Positions 50,623 to 59,307 of a stretch of DNA of 64,000 bases are shown piece by piece; position 1 is the stretch's first letter; every line of letters begins with the position of its first letter. The position numbers and the translations under genes were made by a program. This DNA is from Motilibacter rhizosphaerae (GTDB lineage Bacteria; Actinomycetota; Actinomycetes; Motilibacterales; Motilibacteraceae): NCBI RefSeq assembly GCF_004216915.1, contig NZ_SGXD01000001.1:1127776-1191775 (forward strand), written 5' to 3'. Under the pieces are notes generated by a model. It saw only the letters and a program-made list of their open reading frames with translations, was not told the DNA's origin and made no database searches.

Positions 50623-51738
50623 ATGCTCGGCTATCACGTCCCCGCTCCCGACCAGGCGATGATCATCTCCGGCGGGAACTCCGGGGAGGGGGGCCTGCCC
50701 TTCCGCATCGTCGTGGGGCACGGCACCTGGGTGCTGCCGCTGTTCCGACGGACCTCGTTCCTCACGCTGGCGATGCGCGAGGCGACGGTCGTCGAGGACT
50801 GCGTGAGCCAGCAGGGGATCACGCTGTCGGTTCGCGCGGTCATCGCGTTCAAGGTGGGCAGCGACAACGCCTCGATCGCCGCGGCCGCGCAGCGCTTCCT
50901 CGCGAACCAGAACCAGATGGACGAGCTGACCGGGCAGATCTTCGCCGGCCACCTGCGCAGCATCGTCGGCAGCATGACCGTCGAGGCGATCATCCGCGAG
51001 CGCCAGACGCTCGCCGAGAACGTCCTCGATGCCAGCAAGGTCGAGATGGCCCGCATCGGTCTGGCCGTCGACAGCCTGCAGATCCAGTCGATCGACGACA
51101 AGGGCAGCGGCTACATCAAGGCCCTCGCTGCGCCGCACCAGGCGACCGTCAACCAGGCGGCGCAGATCGCCCAGGCCGCGGCCGACCAGGCGAGCGCGAT
51201 GGCGCGCCAGGAGAGCGACCGCAACCAGGCCGAGTACGCCCGGCAGACCGCTGTCGCCCGCGCGCAGTACCAGGCGGAGATCGACATCGCCCAGCAGAAG
51301 GCGTCGCAGGCGGGCCCGCTCGCCGCCGCCCAGGCGCAGCAGGCGGTCCTCGCCGAGCAGGCCCTCGTGGCGCAGAAGAACGCCGAGCTGCGCGAGGCCC
51401 AGCTCATCGCCGAGGTCATCAAGCCCGCGCAGGCCGAGGCCGAGCGGATCCGTACCCTCGCCGAGGCGCAGGCAGCGGCGACCCGGCTGTCCGCGGAGGC
51501 GGCCGCGGCGGAGAACGGCATCGCCCTCGACCAGGCGATCATCGCGCAGCTGCCCGACCTCGTGCGCGCGGCGGCGAGCGGGCTCAACGGTGCGAACGTC
51601 ACGGTCCTCGACGGCGCGCAGGGGCTCAACGGTGCGGTCGCGTCCCTCGCCGGCCAGGGGCTGACGATCCTCGAGTCTGTCCGCAAGGGGCTCGGCAGCT
51701 CGGCGGTCGAGGGCGGGAGCTCCCCGGCGCTCGGCTGA
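50623..51738 (+). CDS. SPFH-domain (flotillin-like) protein without membrane segment
   Basis: A 371-residue protein. The N-terminal SPFH domain spans ~1-160 (AMIISGGNSGEGGLPFRIVV, LPLFRRTSFLTLAMREATV, SIVGSMTVEAIIRERQTLA). The rest is a long Ala/Gln-rich coiled coil (~165-330) and a C-terminal GLNGANVTVLDGAQGLNGAV. Flotillins scaffold membrane microdomains, normally through a hydrophobic N-terminus; here none is visible, so it may be peripheral. Paired with the NfeD-like gene upstream. Confidence 0.82.
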   Translation: MLGYHVPAPDQAMIISGGNSGEGGLPFRIVVGHGTWVLPLFRRTSFLTLAMREATVVEDCVSQQGITLSVRAVIAFKVGSDNASIAAAAQRFLANQNQMDELTGQIFAGHLRSIVGSMTVEAIIRERQTLAENVLDASKVEMARIGLAVDSLQIQSIDDKGSGYIKALAAPHQATVNQAAQIAQAAADQASAMARQESDRNQAEYARQTAVARAQYQAEIDIAQQKASQAGPLAAAQAQQAVLAEQALVAQKNAELREAQLIAEVIKPAQAEAERIRTLAEAQAAATRLSAEAAAAENGIALDQAIIAQLPDLVRAAASGLNGANVTVLDGAQGLNGAVASLAGQGLTILESVRKGLGSSAVEGGSSPALG

Positions 51739-51888
51739 CTCCAGCCACTCCCTGGCGAGCAGCGCGGTCAGCGCCGCCTGCTCGACGTGCATCCCGCGCG
51801 CTGCCGAGCGACTACTTCCGGCTCCTCGCGGTGTCTGCACAGGCGGGACCGTCCGCCGGGCGCGCCCCGACAGGGAGAGGAGGCCCCC

Positions 51889-52920
51889 GTGTCGACGCTG
51901 CTGGAGCGCGCTCGGAGCGGTGACCGCCGGGCGTTCGACGTCCTCGTGGGCCCGCACCGCACCGAGCTGCAGGTCCACTGCTACCGGATGCTCGGGTCGC
52001 TCGAGGATGCCGAGGACGTCGTCCAGGAGACCCTGCTCGCCGCATGGACCGGGCTTGCGGGCTACGGCGCCCGGTCGTCCCTGCGGACCTGGCTCTACAG
52101 CATCGCGACGAACCGGTGCCTGAACCACCGGCGGACGGCGAGCCGACGCCCTCGCGCGGCGCTGCCCGTCGGGGTGCCCGCACCGACGGGGCAGGGAGAC
52201 GTGGCGTGGCTGCAGCCCTTCCCCGACGCCCTGCTCGAGGGGCTTCCCGATGAGCAGCCGGGCCCGGAGGCGCAGTACGAGTCCCGCGAGACCATCACGC
52301 TGGCGTTCGTCAGTGCTCTGCAGCGGCTCCCCGCGAAGCAGCGCGCGGTGCTGATCCTCCGCGACGTGCTGGGGTACTCCGCGAAGGAGACAGCAGCGCT
52401 GCTCGAGGCCTCGACCATGACGGTGAACAACGCGCTCAACCGGGCCCGGGCCAGCCTCGAGCGCAGTCCGGCTTCAGCGGAGGGACGGCCTGTCCAGCCC
52501 TCTCGCGAGGACGCCGCCCTGGTCGACTCGTTCGTCGAGGCCTTCCTCTCCCTCGACGTGGACGCCATGGTGGCCCTGATGTCCGCGGACGTGCGGCTCA
52601 GGATGCCGCCCACACCGGGGGAGTACCACGGGCGCGACGCCGCGCACCGGTTCCTCACGGCCGTGACGGCGGGCCGCCGGGGCCCGGCCCTCCTGGTCCC
52701 GACCCGGGCGAACACCCACGCGGCGTGGGGGATCTACGTCGACGACACGACCACGGGCCTCCTGCGCCTCTCCGGCTTCGAGGTCGTCGCCGTCGGCGAG
52801 GCCGGCATCGTCCGACTGACCCGGTTCAGCGATGAGGTCGCCCCGTGGTTCGGGCTCGCTGTCACCTTGCCCGCGGGGTCGACTGCCGCCCTCGAGCTCG
52901 ACGCCGCCGGCGGCGGGTGA
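51889..52920 (+). CDS. ECF sigma factor with SnoaL-like C-terminal domain
   Basis: A 343-residue sigma. Region 2 spans ~1-75 (LLERARSGDRRAFDVLVGPH, CYRMLGSLEDAEDVVQETLL, LRTWLYSIATNRCLNHRR). Region 4 has LQRLPAKQRAVLILRDVLGY and KETAALLEASTMTVNNALNR. The C-terminal ~120 residues (VDSFVEAFLSLDVDAMVALM onward) form a SnoaL/NTF2-like domain, which in such groups replaces an anti-sigma factor and tunes activity. GTG start after GGGAGAGGAGG. Leads an operon with a small unknown, an exporter and a PEP-mutase-family enzyme. Confidence 0.9.
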   Translation: MSTLLERARSGDRRAFDVLVGPHRTELQVHCYRMLGSLEDAEDVVQETLLAAWTGLAGYGARSSLRTWLYSIATNRCLNHRRTASRRPRAALPVGVPAPTGQGDVAWLQPFPDALLEGLPDEQPGPEAQYESRETITLAFVSALQRLPAKQRAVLILRDVLGYSAKETAALLEASTMTVNNALNRARASLERSPASAEGRPVQPSREDAALVDSFVEAFLSLDVDAMVALMSADVRLRMPPTPGEYHGRDAAHRFLTAVTAGRRGPALLVPTRANTHAAWGIYVDDTTTGLLRLSGFEVVAVGEAGIVRLTRFSDEVAPWFGLAVTLPAGSTAALELDAAGGG

Positions 52921-53204
52921 TGGACCCGGACGCGCTGTTGCACGACCGTCCCCTGCCCGGCTGCTCCTGCACCACGATGACGGTCCTGGCTGCCGAGAGC
53001 ATCCCCTGCGCCGCCGCCGACTGGTCCGCCGCCGTCGTCGTCGTCCTGCGGGGCCAGCTCCTCCTCGAGTGCCTGTCCGGCCGGTGCAGCACCTTCGCCG
53101 AGGGTGCCGTGCTCCCGCTCTCCGGTCTCCACCTCCGCCGGATCACCAACATCGGGCTCGAACCGCTGGTGCTGCGGACGATCCGGCGCGACCCCTCGTC
53201 CTAG
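52920..53204 (+). CDS. Small cupin-like unknown protein
   Basis: A 94-residue protein whose ATG shares its A with the sigma stop codon (TGATG). It has several cysteines (GCSCTT, IPCAA, GRCSTF) and beta strands in VVVVLRGQLLLECLSG and TFAEGAVLPLSGLHLRRI, reminiscent of a short cupin barrel. It is translationally coupled to the sigma gene, so it could be a ligand-binding co-regulator. Not recognised. Confidence 0.6.
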   Translation: MDPDALLHDRPLPGCSCTTMTVLAAESIPCAAADWSAAVVVVLRGQLLLECLSGRCSTFAEGAVLPLSGLHLRRITNIGLEPLVLRTIRRDPSS

Positions 53205-53277
53205 CCGAGGGCCAGCGCGGCCCAGGACGACGACATCCCTCCTTCCGAGACACCTCCACCAGACACGAGGAACTCCC

Positions 53278-54726
53278 ATGACCAACGCCTCTCGTTGGCG
53301 CGCCTTCGGCGTGCTCGCCGTCGGCTACTTCATGACGATCGTGGACCTGACGATCGTCAACGTCGCGCTCCCCACGATCGGTCGCGACCTGCACTTCTCC
53401 GAGTCCGGCCTGCAGTGGATCGTCACGGCGTACGGCCTGACCTTCGGCGGCCTCCTCCTGCTCGGCGGCCGCGCGGCGGACCTGCTCGGCAGACGCAGGA
53501 TGTTCGTCGCCGGGATGGCGGTCTTCACCGCGGCGTCGATGGCCTGCGCTCTGGCCGAGAGCCCGCTGGCCCTGGTGCTCTTCCGCGCGGTGCAGGGGGC
53601 GGGAGCAGCGGTGGTCCTGCCGGCGGCCCTCTCCAGCGTGCTCGGGCTGTTCCCGGAGGGTGCGGAGCGGAACCGGGCCCTCGGCGTGTGGGGCGCGCTG
53701 GCCGCCGCCGGCGCTACGGTCGGGCTCCTCGCCGGCGGGGCCCTGACCCGCTACGGCGACTGGGCGTACATCTTCCTGCTCAACGTGCCCATCGGGCTGG
53801 CCGCCGCAGCGGCCGCACTCCGCGTGGTCCCGGAGTCCCGGAAGGAGGTCTCGGCGCGCCGGTACGACGCCCTCGGCGCCGCCGCCGTCACCGCGGCCCT
53901 CCTGCTCCTGGTGTACGCGATCTCGACCGCCCCGGAGCACGGCTGGGGGACGCTACGGACCGTCGGTCTCCTCGCGGCCTCCGGGCTGCTGCTGGTCGCG
54001 TTCGTCGTCATCGAGGCCCGGGCGGCCGAACCCCTGCTGGCGTCGGACCTGGCCGCGAACCGCTCCGTCGTGGGGGCCGACGTCGTCGGGTTCGCCCTCG
54101 GTGCGAGCTTCTACGCGTTCCTCTTCATCGGCACGCTCTACCTGCAGCAGGTGCTGCGGCTCTCGGCACTCCAGACCGGGCTCGCTTGGCTCGCGGCCTC
54201 GCTCACGTCCGTCGCGTGCGCTGGGGCGTCGCAGGTCCTCGTCACGCGGGTCGGCGCCGGACGCGTCCTGGCAGTCGGCATGGCGATGGTCGCTGGAGGC
54301 ATCGCCTGGACGACGCAGGCCCCGGCCGACGGCGGCTTCTGGCGCAACCTCGCCGGACCGTTCATCCTCACCGGCGCAGGCACGGCCTTCGCCTTCATCC
54401 CCGTCTCCGTCGCCGGTCTCGCTGGGGTCGAGGAGAGCCAGACGGGCGTCGCGTCCGGCCTGCTCAACACCGCGCAGCAGATCGGCGGCGCCCTCGGGGT
54501 GGCCGTCGCGAGCACGGTCGCCGCGAGCCGCACCGCGACCCTGACCACCACGGGCGCGAGCCTCCCCGGCGCCCTGACCGAGGGGTTCCACGACGCGTGG
54601 TGGGTGTGCTCGGCGATCGCGCTGCTCGCCGTGCCCGTCGCCCTCTTCCTGCCCCGCGCGACCCGTGAGCACGACCCCGGTCTCGCCGTACGTCCCGAGC
54701 GCGAGTCGTTCGAGGAGGTCGCGTGA
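53278..54726 (+). CDS. DHA2-family MFS multidrug exporter
   Basis: A 482-residue, 14-helix exporter. It has the N-terminal FMTIVDLTIVNVALPTIGRD, motif A GGRAADLLGRRRMFVAGMAV, motif C region GALAAAGATVGLLAGGALTR, and WAYIFLLNVPIGLAAAAAAL. The C-terminal segment VASGLLNTAQQIGGALGVAV is typical of the QacA/EmrB group. ATG start after GAGGAA. It is in an operon with the ECF sigma factor; overexpression or induction by that sigma is the likely regulation. A related exporter at 23059 is broken. Confidence 0.88.
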   Translation: MTNASRWRAFGVLAVGYFMTIVDLTIVNVALPTIGRDLHFSESGLQWIVTAYGLTFGGLLLLGGRAADLLGRRRMFVAGMAVFTAASMACALAESPLALVLFRAVQGAGAAVVLPAALSSVLGLFPEGAERNRALGVWGALAAAGATVGLLAGGALTRYGDWAYIFLLNVPIGLAAAAAALRVVPESRKEVSARRYDALGAAAVTAALLLLVYAISTAPEHGWGTLRTVGLLAASGLLLVAFVVIEARAAEPLLASDLAANRSVVGADVVGFALGASFYAFLFIGTLYLQQVLRLSALQTGLAWLAASLTSVACAGASQVLVTRVGAGRVLAVGMAMVAGGIAWTTQAPADGGFWRNLAGPFILTGAGTAFAFIPVSVAGLAGVEESQTGVASGLLNTAQQIGGALGVAVASTVAASRTATLTTTGASLPGALTEGFHDAWWVCSAIALLAVPVALFLPRATREHDPGLAVRPERESFEEVA

Positions 54727-55496
54727 GCCCCGCGAGCCGCGACACCGACCGCCTGGCCGGTCTGGCGGAGCAGTTCAGAGGTCTCCACGACGGGCCTTTG
54801 CTCGTCCTGCCCAACGCCTGGGACGCGGCGAGTGCTCGGGTCGTCGAGGTGGGCGGCTTCCCGGCCGTCGCCACGAGCAGTGCCGCCACCAGTGCGGTCC
54901 TGGGCCTGCAGGACGGAGAAGGTGCGCCGTGGGAGGAGATGTTCGCGGCCACTGCGCGCATCGCCCGCGCCGTCACCGTCCCGGTGTCGATGGACGCGGA
55001 GGCGGGGTACGCGATGGACCCGGCCGTGTTCGTCGACCGGCTCCTCGACACCGGTGCGGTCGGCTGCAACATCGAGGACACCGACCACGTGGAGGGCGGC
55101 CTCCAGGACGCCGAGACGCACGCGCGCTGGTTGGCCCGCGTGCGCAGCGCTGCCGGTGCTCTCGGAGTGCCGGTGGTCCTCAACGCGCGGGTCGACGTGT
55201 TCCTCGCGGCCAGCGGCGTGCCCGAGACGGACCGTGTCGCGGAGGCGCTGCGGCGAGCCCGTCTCTACCTCGAGGCGGGTGCGGACTGCGTCTACCCCAT
55301 CGGCGTCAGCGACCCGGGCGTCCTCGCCGAGCTCGTCGCCGGGATCCCCGGCCCCGTCAACGGGAACGCCGGTCCCCGACTGTCCCTGGGGACGCTCCAG
55401 GACCTGGGTGTCGCCCGGGTCTCCTACGGGCCCCGCTTCTACCGCGAGGCGCTGGACGGGTTCGCCGACGCGATCCGCGGTCTGCGGCTCGGCTGA
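54723..55496 (+). CDS. Isocitrate lyase/PEP mutase superfamily enzyme
   Basis: A 257-residue TIM-barrel of the ICL/PEPM group. It has LLVLPNAWDAASARVVEVGG, a metal-binding DAEAGY, then VGCNIEDTDH and LNARVDVFLAA. The catalytic motif of true isocitrate lyases (KKCGH) is absent, so it is closer to oxaloacetate decarboxylase/2-methylisocitrate-lyase-like or phosphonomutase-like members. GTG overlaps the exporter stop (GTGA). Substrate unknown. Confidence 0.83.
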   Translation: MSPASRDTDRLAGLAEQFRGLHDGPLLVLPNAWDAASARVVEVGGFPAVATSSAATSAVLGLQDGEGAPWEEMFAATARIARAVTVPVSMDAEAGYAMDPAVFVDRLLDTGAVGCNIEDTDHVEGGLQDAETHARWLARVRSAAGALGVPVVLNARVDVFLAASGVPETDRVAEALRRARLYLEAGADCVYPIGVSDPGVLAELVAGIPGPVNGNAGPRLSLGTLQDLGVARVSYGPRFYREALDGFADAIRGLRLG

Positions 55497-55508
55497 TCCC
55501 GCACGGTC

Positions 55509-55549
55509 CGGTCGCTGGTGCGGGGCGCTCAGCCCTGCACCAGCGACCG
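55509..55549. terminator. Bidirectional terminator
   Basis: 18-bp stem with one mismatch (55509-55526 with 55532-55549) and a 5-base loop, between the converging stops at 55496 and 55555. Confidence 0.8.
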
Positions 55550-55554
55550 TCCGG

Positions 55555-56250
55555 TCAGGCGGGGTCCTCGAACGTGCCGGGGCTCGACGCCGTCCCCTGG
55601 AAGTCGGCGCTCCGCTCGCGGCTCGCCGCGGCGAGGCCCTGGCGCACGCCGTCCGCGTCGAGGTCCGTGACGTAGACCGGCGTCCCGGGCTGCTGGCGCC
55701 ACGAGTCGTCGAGGCCGCCGGCGTCGATCGCGTCGAAGCCGAGCTCCTCGACGAGCGCGAGCACCTTGGCCTTGGCCGCCGCGTCGTCACCCGCGACCGG
55801 GAGCGCGACGCGCCCCGGCGTACCCGCGGGCTTGCCGAGCTCGCCCAGGTGCTGCGCGTAGATGTTGTTGAACGCCTTCACCAGCGGGCGACCGAGGTGC
55901 TGCTCGACCCACCGGGTCTCCGGCAGCCCGTCCTCGAGCGCCTCGATCCGGCCGTCGCGCTGCCGGGGGTAGTAGTTCCCGGTGTCGACGAACGCCGCGT
56001 CCGGCGCCGCGCCGTCGAGCACGCTCGGCGGCAGGTCCGGGATGTTGCGCTGGGGGATCGTCACGACGACGATCTCGGCGCCCTGGGCGGCCTCGCTCGC
56101 GGGGACGGCGCGCGCCCCGGTCTCGGCGGCCAGGTCCTGCAGCGTCTCCGGCCCGCGCGAGTTCGCGATGGCCACCTCGTGCCCGAGCGCGGTCAGCCGC
56201 CGGGCGAGCACGCCGCCGATGTTGCCTGCTCCGATGATCCCGATCTTCAT
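55555..56250 (-). CDS. NADPH-dependent F420-reductase-like oxidoreductase
   Basis: A 231-residue protein with an N-terminal Rossmann motif MKIGIIGAGNIGGVLARRL, an NADP-type NSRGPETL, and a C-terminal F420-binding-like helical part. It has the family segment VVVTIPQRNIPDLP, then VKAFNNIYAQHL. These enzymes move hydride between NADPH and F420 or act as related NADP oxidoreductases; true F420 use cannot be settled from sequence. ATG with GGAGGAC upstream. Confidence 0.8.
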   Translation of the reverse strand: MKIGIIGAGNIGGVLARRLTALGHEVAIANSRGPETLQDLAAETGARAVPASEAAQGAEIVVVTIPQRNIPDLPPSVLDGAAPDAAFVDTGNYYPRQRDGRIEALEDGLPETRWVEQHLGRPLVKAFNNIYAQHLGELGKPAGTPGRVALPVAGDDAAAKAKVLALVEELGFDAIDAGGLDDSWRQQPGTPVYVTDLDADGVRQGLAAASRERSADFQGTASSPGTFEDPA

Positions 56251-56402
56251 CCGTCCTCCAGCTCGTCGGTCCTCGTCCTCCGCTGCCCAGCTAGCGGGCA
56301 GCGGACAGTGTCGTACCCAGCGCAACCACCGCCATGCCCGGGGCCCGGCGTCCCGGGGCGCAGTGCTGGGCAGCGGCCGGGTGTGACCGGTAGGAAGTCC
56401 CC

Positions 56403-57116
56403 ATGCCGGAGCGCAAGGTGGACGTGCTGGTGGTGCGGTGGTACGAGCGGGCGGCGTCCGCGTCCGACATCGCCGACCGGTGGCTCGCGGCGGCGCGCGA
56501 GCACCTGCCCGAGGCGCTGCCGCGGCGCTTCGGTGAGGTGGAGCCGCTGCGCGGGCGCCTCGACCGCGACGGCGAGGACGGCTTCCGGCGGGCCGCCGAG
56601 CAGGCCGAGTCGCTCCTGCACCTGGCGGGGACGGCGCCGGTCTACAGCGCCTCGCTGTGTCCGCACCGCCCTCCGCGCTCCGGCCCGACCGTCGCGCACT
56701 CGCTCAGCGCCGTCCTCGACCCGGACGACGAGCGCGTGCGCCGGTTCGCGTTGGCGCTGGCGTCCGCTGGGACGATGTACGTCTCCGCGTCGGTCGAGGG
56801 CGGCGAGACCCTGGACCGCGGCCAGCTGTGGGGGCCGGGCGACCGGCCCGCCGAGCCGTACCTCGCCGGGCTGGGCGAGTGGCTCGGGCTCCCCCCGGCG
56901 CCACCGCGCTGGTGCTGGTTCGGCCCGGACTACACCGGCCTGCTCGGGCGGGGTGTCAGCGGGGAGCGGACCGCCGGCGGTCTGCTCTGGACCGGCGGGC
57001 CGTGGGTGGACGAGCGGCTGCGCGCGCGGCTCGACGAGGTCGAACCGTCACGGCGGTACGCCGCCCGCCTCCCCGGCGGTGCCCCGCGGTCCCTGTGGCG
57101 CCGGTTGCTCCGGTGA
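56403..57116 (+). CDS. Conserved hypothetical protein
   Basis: A 237-residue soluble protein. It begins MPERKVDVLVVRWYERAASA and has a central AEQAESLLHLAGTAPVYSAS, then RFALALASAGTMYVSASVEGG and PPRWCWFGPDYTGLLGRGVS. The layout (an alpha/beta body with a WCWFGPDY turn) recalls some immunity-protein-like families, but I cannot assign it. ATG start. It precedes an exported cupredoxin after 56 bases. Confidence 0.55.
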   Translation: MPERKVDVLVVRWYERAASASDIADRWLAAAREHLPEALPRRFGEVEPLRGRLDRDGEDGFRRAAEQAESLLHLAGTAPVYSASLCPHRPPRSGPTVAHSLSAVLDPDDERVRRFALALASAGTMYVSASVEGGETLDRGQLWGPGDRPAEPYLAGLGEWLGLPPAPPRWCWFGPDYTGLLGRGVSGERTAGGLLWTGGPWVDERLRARLDEVEPSRRYAARLPGGAPRSLWRRLLR

Positions 57117-57172
57117 GCGGTCGTCCACGGCAGGAGACACGTCCGCCCGGCCGCCGGCGCCGAACGACGTGC

Positions 57173-57547
57173 ATGATCCGCACCCGCGCGTACGCCCTCG
57201 CCGCCGCCGCTGCGCTGCCCCTCGCCGCCGCCGTGCTCCCCGTGACGCCCGCGACCGCGTCCCCCGTGGCGGCCTCCGCGGGGGCCGTCGAGCGCGCCGC
57301 GGCGCCGACGATCACGATCGCGGACTTCGGCTTCCGCGTCCCCCTGCGCGTCGCGCGCGGCGCCCGCGTGCGGGTGGTCAACAAGGACATCGTCGAGCAC
57401 ACGGTGACCTCGGGCGCCCGCGGCCGGTTCTCCGTCGACGTGGCCGCAGGGAAGAGCGCGTCGTTCGTCGCGCCGCGCAAGCCCGGCCGCTACGCCTTTC
57501 ACTGCGCGTTCCACCCGGACATGACGGGCGTGCTGGTCGTCCGCTGA
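57173..57547 (+). CDS. Secreted cupredoxin (plastocyanin-like) protein
   Basis: A 124-residue exported protein. Signal peptide ~1-30 (ALAAAAALPLAAAVLPVTPA), then a cupredoxin domain. Type-1 copper ligands are visible: His76 (IVEHTV), Cys111, His114 and Met117 in FHCAFHPDMTG, the normal His-Cys-His-Met set. It is probably an extracytoplasmic electron carrier or copper-binding protein. ATG start. The neighbours give no clear redox partner. Confidence 0.85.
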   Translation: MIRTRAYALAAAAALPLAAAVLPVTPATASPVAASAGAVERAAAPTITIADFGFRVPLRVARGARVRVVNKDIVEHTVTSGARGRFSVDVAAGKSASFVAPRKPGRYAFHCAFHPDMTGVLVVR

Positions 57548-57581
57548 CCGCCCTCGGCGGCGGTCGCTACGGTGGCGTGCC

Positions 57582-58046
57582 ATGGCGGAGTGGCGCGTAC
57601 GTGAGGCGACCGCCGCTGACGCGGGAGAGCTCACCCGCCTGCGGGCGGTGATGTTCGAGGGGCTGGGCAGGGACCCGGACAGCGGCCTCCCGTGGCGGGA
57701 CGCGGCGACCGCGTCCATCGCCGAGCGCCTCGGAGGCGACCTCGTCGCCGTCCTCGCCGAGGCCCCCGGACCCGTGGCCGTCGGAGGTGCGGTGGCGATC
57801 GTCTACGACCTGCTCCCGTCCCCGTCGCAGGAGCGCCCCAGGGCCGCGTACGTCCTCAGCGTCGCCACCGACCCCGCCTGGCGGCGGCGCGGGATCGCGA
57901 GCGGGTGCCTGCGCCTGCTGCTCGACCTGCTCGAGGAGCGCGGGGTCACGCGGTACGGGCTCAACGCCTCGGAGGGCGGCGAAGGGCTCTACCGCTCGCT
58001 GGGCTTCGCGCCGGCCGGCAACCCCTTCCTCGAGCTGCGCCGCTGA
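57582..58046 (+). CDS. GNAT-family N-acetyltransferase
   Basis: A 154-residue GNAT. It has VREATAADAGELTRLRAVMF, motif A YVLSVATDPAWRRRGIASGC with the acetyl-CoA loop RRRGIA, and the closing YGLNASEGGEGLYRSLGF. Acceptor unknown. ATG start. It converges with the secreted-protein gene at 58067. Confidence 0.85.
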   Translation: MAEWRVREATAADAGELTRLRAVMFEGLGRDPDSGLPWRDAATASIAERLGGDLVAVLAEAPGPVAVGGAVAIVYDLLPSPSQERPRAAYVLSVATDPAWRRRGIASGCLRLLLDLLEERGVTRYGLNASEGGEGLYRSLGFAPAGNPFLELRR

Positions 58047-58066
58047 GCCGCTGCCGAGAGGACGGG

Positions 58067-59083
58067 TCAGCCGCGTACCTGCAGCAGCAGCGGTCTCGTG
58101 CTCACCGTCGAGCCCACGAGGCGGAACTGGTAGCGCGCGGAGACCCGTGGGCGCACGGAGGCGAGGACGATGCCGGACGCGGAGGGTCGAAGCGTCGCCG
58201 CTCGTCTCCAGCTGCCGCCGACCGCCTGCACCCAGAGGGCGACCCGCGCGGTGGTGACGGGCCCGGCTGCTCCGGAGACCCGCGCGGCGAAGGCCGCGGT
58301 CGCGCCGGCGCGTACGGCGTGCGGGACGCCGGTGACGACGAGCGTCGGGCCGGGCAGTCGAGCAGCGGCCACGCCCGGAAGCGCTGCGGCGCAGGCGTTC
58401 CGGTCGGCGAACGCCCCGCCGAACGCCTGCCAGCCCGCCCCCGCGCAGTCGCTGCGCACCGCTGGGCGCACGAGGATCGAGAGCAAGCCGTAGTTGTCGA
58501 GCGCGAAGTCGTCGGCGATGCGGAAGTGCAGCCGGGCGCCCTGCCCCCGGACGACGTACGCGTAGGTGTGGTCGGCCCGCGGAGCGGTGTACGGGCCGCC
58601 GACGGCCGCGGGGTGGACCGACCCGGAGCCCGCGTCGATGCGGAAGTGGTCCACCGGGCGAGGGAGCGCGCCCTCGCTGGCGATGCAGGCGTTGGGCTCG
58701 GCGAACAGGACCTCCGGGTCCTGCCCGACGTAGCCCTGCTCGTGGTAGACCGCCGTCGGCAGCAGGGTGCTGGGGTAGATGGCGCTGGGCTCCGGGTGGC
58801 CGCAGCGCACCCCGCGCCGCCAGTTCGCCGCCGCCCACCGGCCGAAGGTGCCGCGGGCGACGACCACGGCGTACGTGCCCGCCGGCCAGACGCCGCGGGT
58901 GCTCGCGGCTACACGCGGAGCCGTGGTGTCCCCGCCGGCGGCCGGGTCGAGCACCAGCGCCTCGGCGTGGGGGGCGGGCCGGCTCACCGCGGCGGTGGCA
59001 GGGACGGGGGCGAGCGGCGCGGTCACCAGGGCGACGAGCGCGGCGGCGGCCAGACGTGCGGCAGGGCGGCGGTGCAGGCGCAT
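58067..59083 (-). CDS. Secreted protein of unknown function
   Basis: A 338-residue exported protein: basic start, hydrophobic core ARLAAAALVALVTAPLAP, cleavage near ATA. The mature part is beta-rich with GTYAVVVARGTFGRWAAANW, HTYAYVVRGQGARLHFRIAD, and a C-terminal Ig-like domain (GVPHAVRAGATAAFAARVSG to the end). Cysteines at RCGHPE, NACIAS, SDCAG and NACAAA could form disulfides. No enzyme motif is recognised. ATG 59083 gives the best signal peptide. Confidence 0.65.
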   Translation of the reverse strand: MRLHRRPAARLAAAALVALVTAPLAPVPATAAVSRPAPHAEALVLDPAAGGDTTAPRVAASTRGVWPAGTYAVVVARGTFGRWAAANWRRGVRCGHPEPSAIYPSTLLPTAVYHEQGYVGQDPEVLFAEPNACIASEGALPRPVDHFRIDAGSGSVHPAAVGGPYTAPRADHTYAYVVRGQGARLHFRIADDFALDNYGLLSILVRPAVRSDCAGAGWQAFGGAFADRNACAAALPGVAAARLPGPTLVVTGVPHAVRAGATAAFAARVSGAAGPVTTARVALWVQAVGGSWRRAATLRPSASGIVLASVRPRVSARYQFRLVGSTVSTRPLLLQVRG

Positions 59084-59225
59084 GCGGTCCCCCCGGACCC
59101 GCCCGGCTCGGACCCCGTGGTCCGTGACCCCCCAGGCGGAACCGCAGTCTCCAGTCGCTCTGCAACGCGGGGCAAGGGCCGTTGCCCTTTCGTGCCAGCG
59201 CGGGGGAGTGGTCACCCGCGCAGAG

Positions 59226-59268
59226 CGCGACCCCGGCCGCAGTCGAGGTGACTGCGACCGGGGTCGCG
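59226..59268 (-). terminator. Terminator of the xylanase gene
   Basis: A 19-bp stem with one mismatch (59226-59244 with 59250-59268) and a GAGGT loop, 39 bases after the xylanase stop on the minus strand. Confidence 0.8.
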
Positions 59269-59307
59269 TGGTTCGGCGCTCAGTCCAGCGCGCTCAGCCC
59301 AGCGCGC

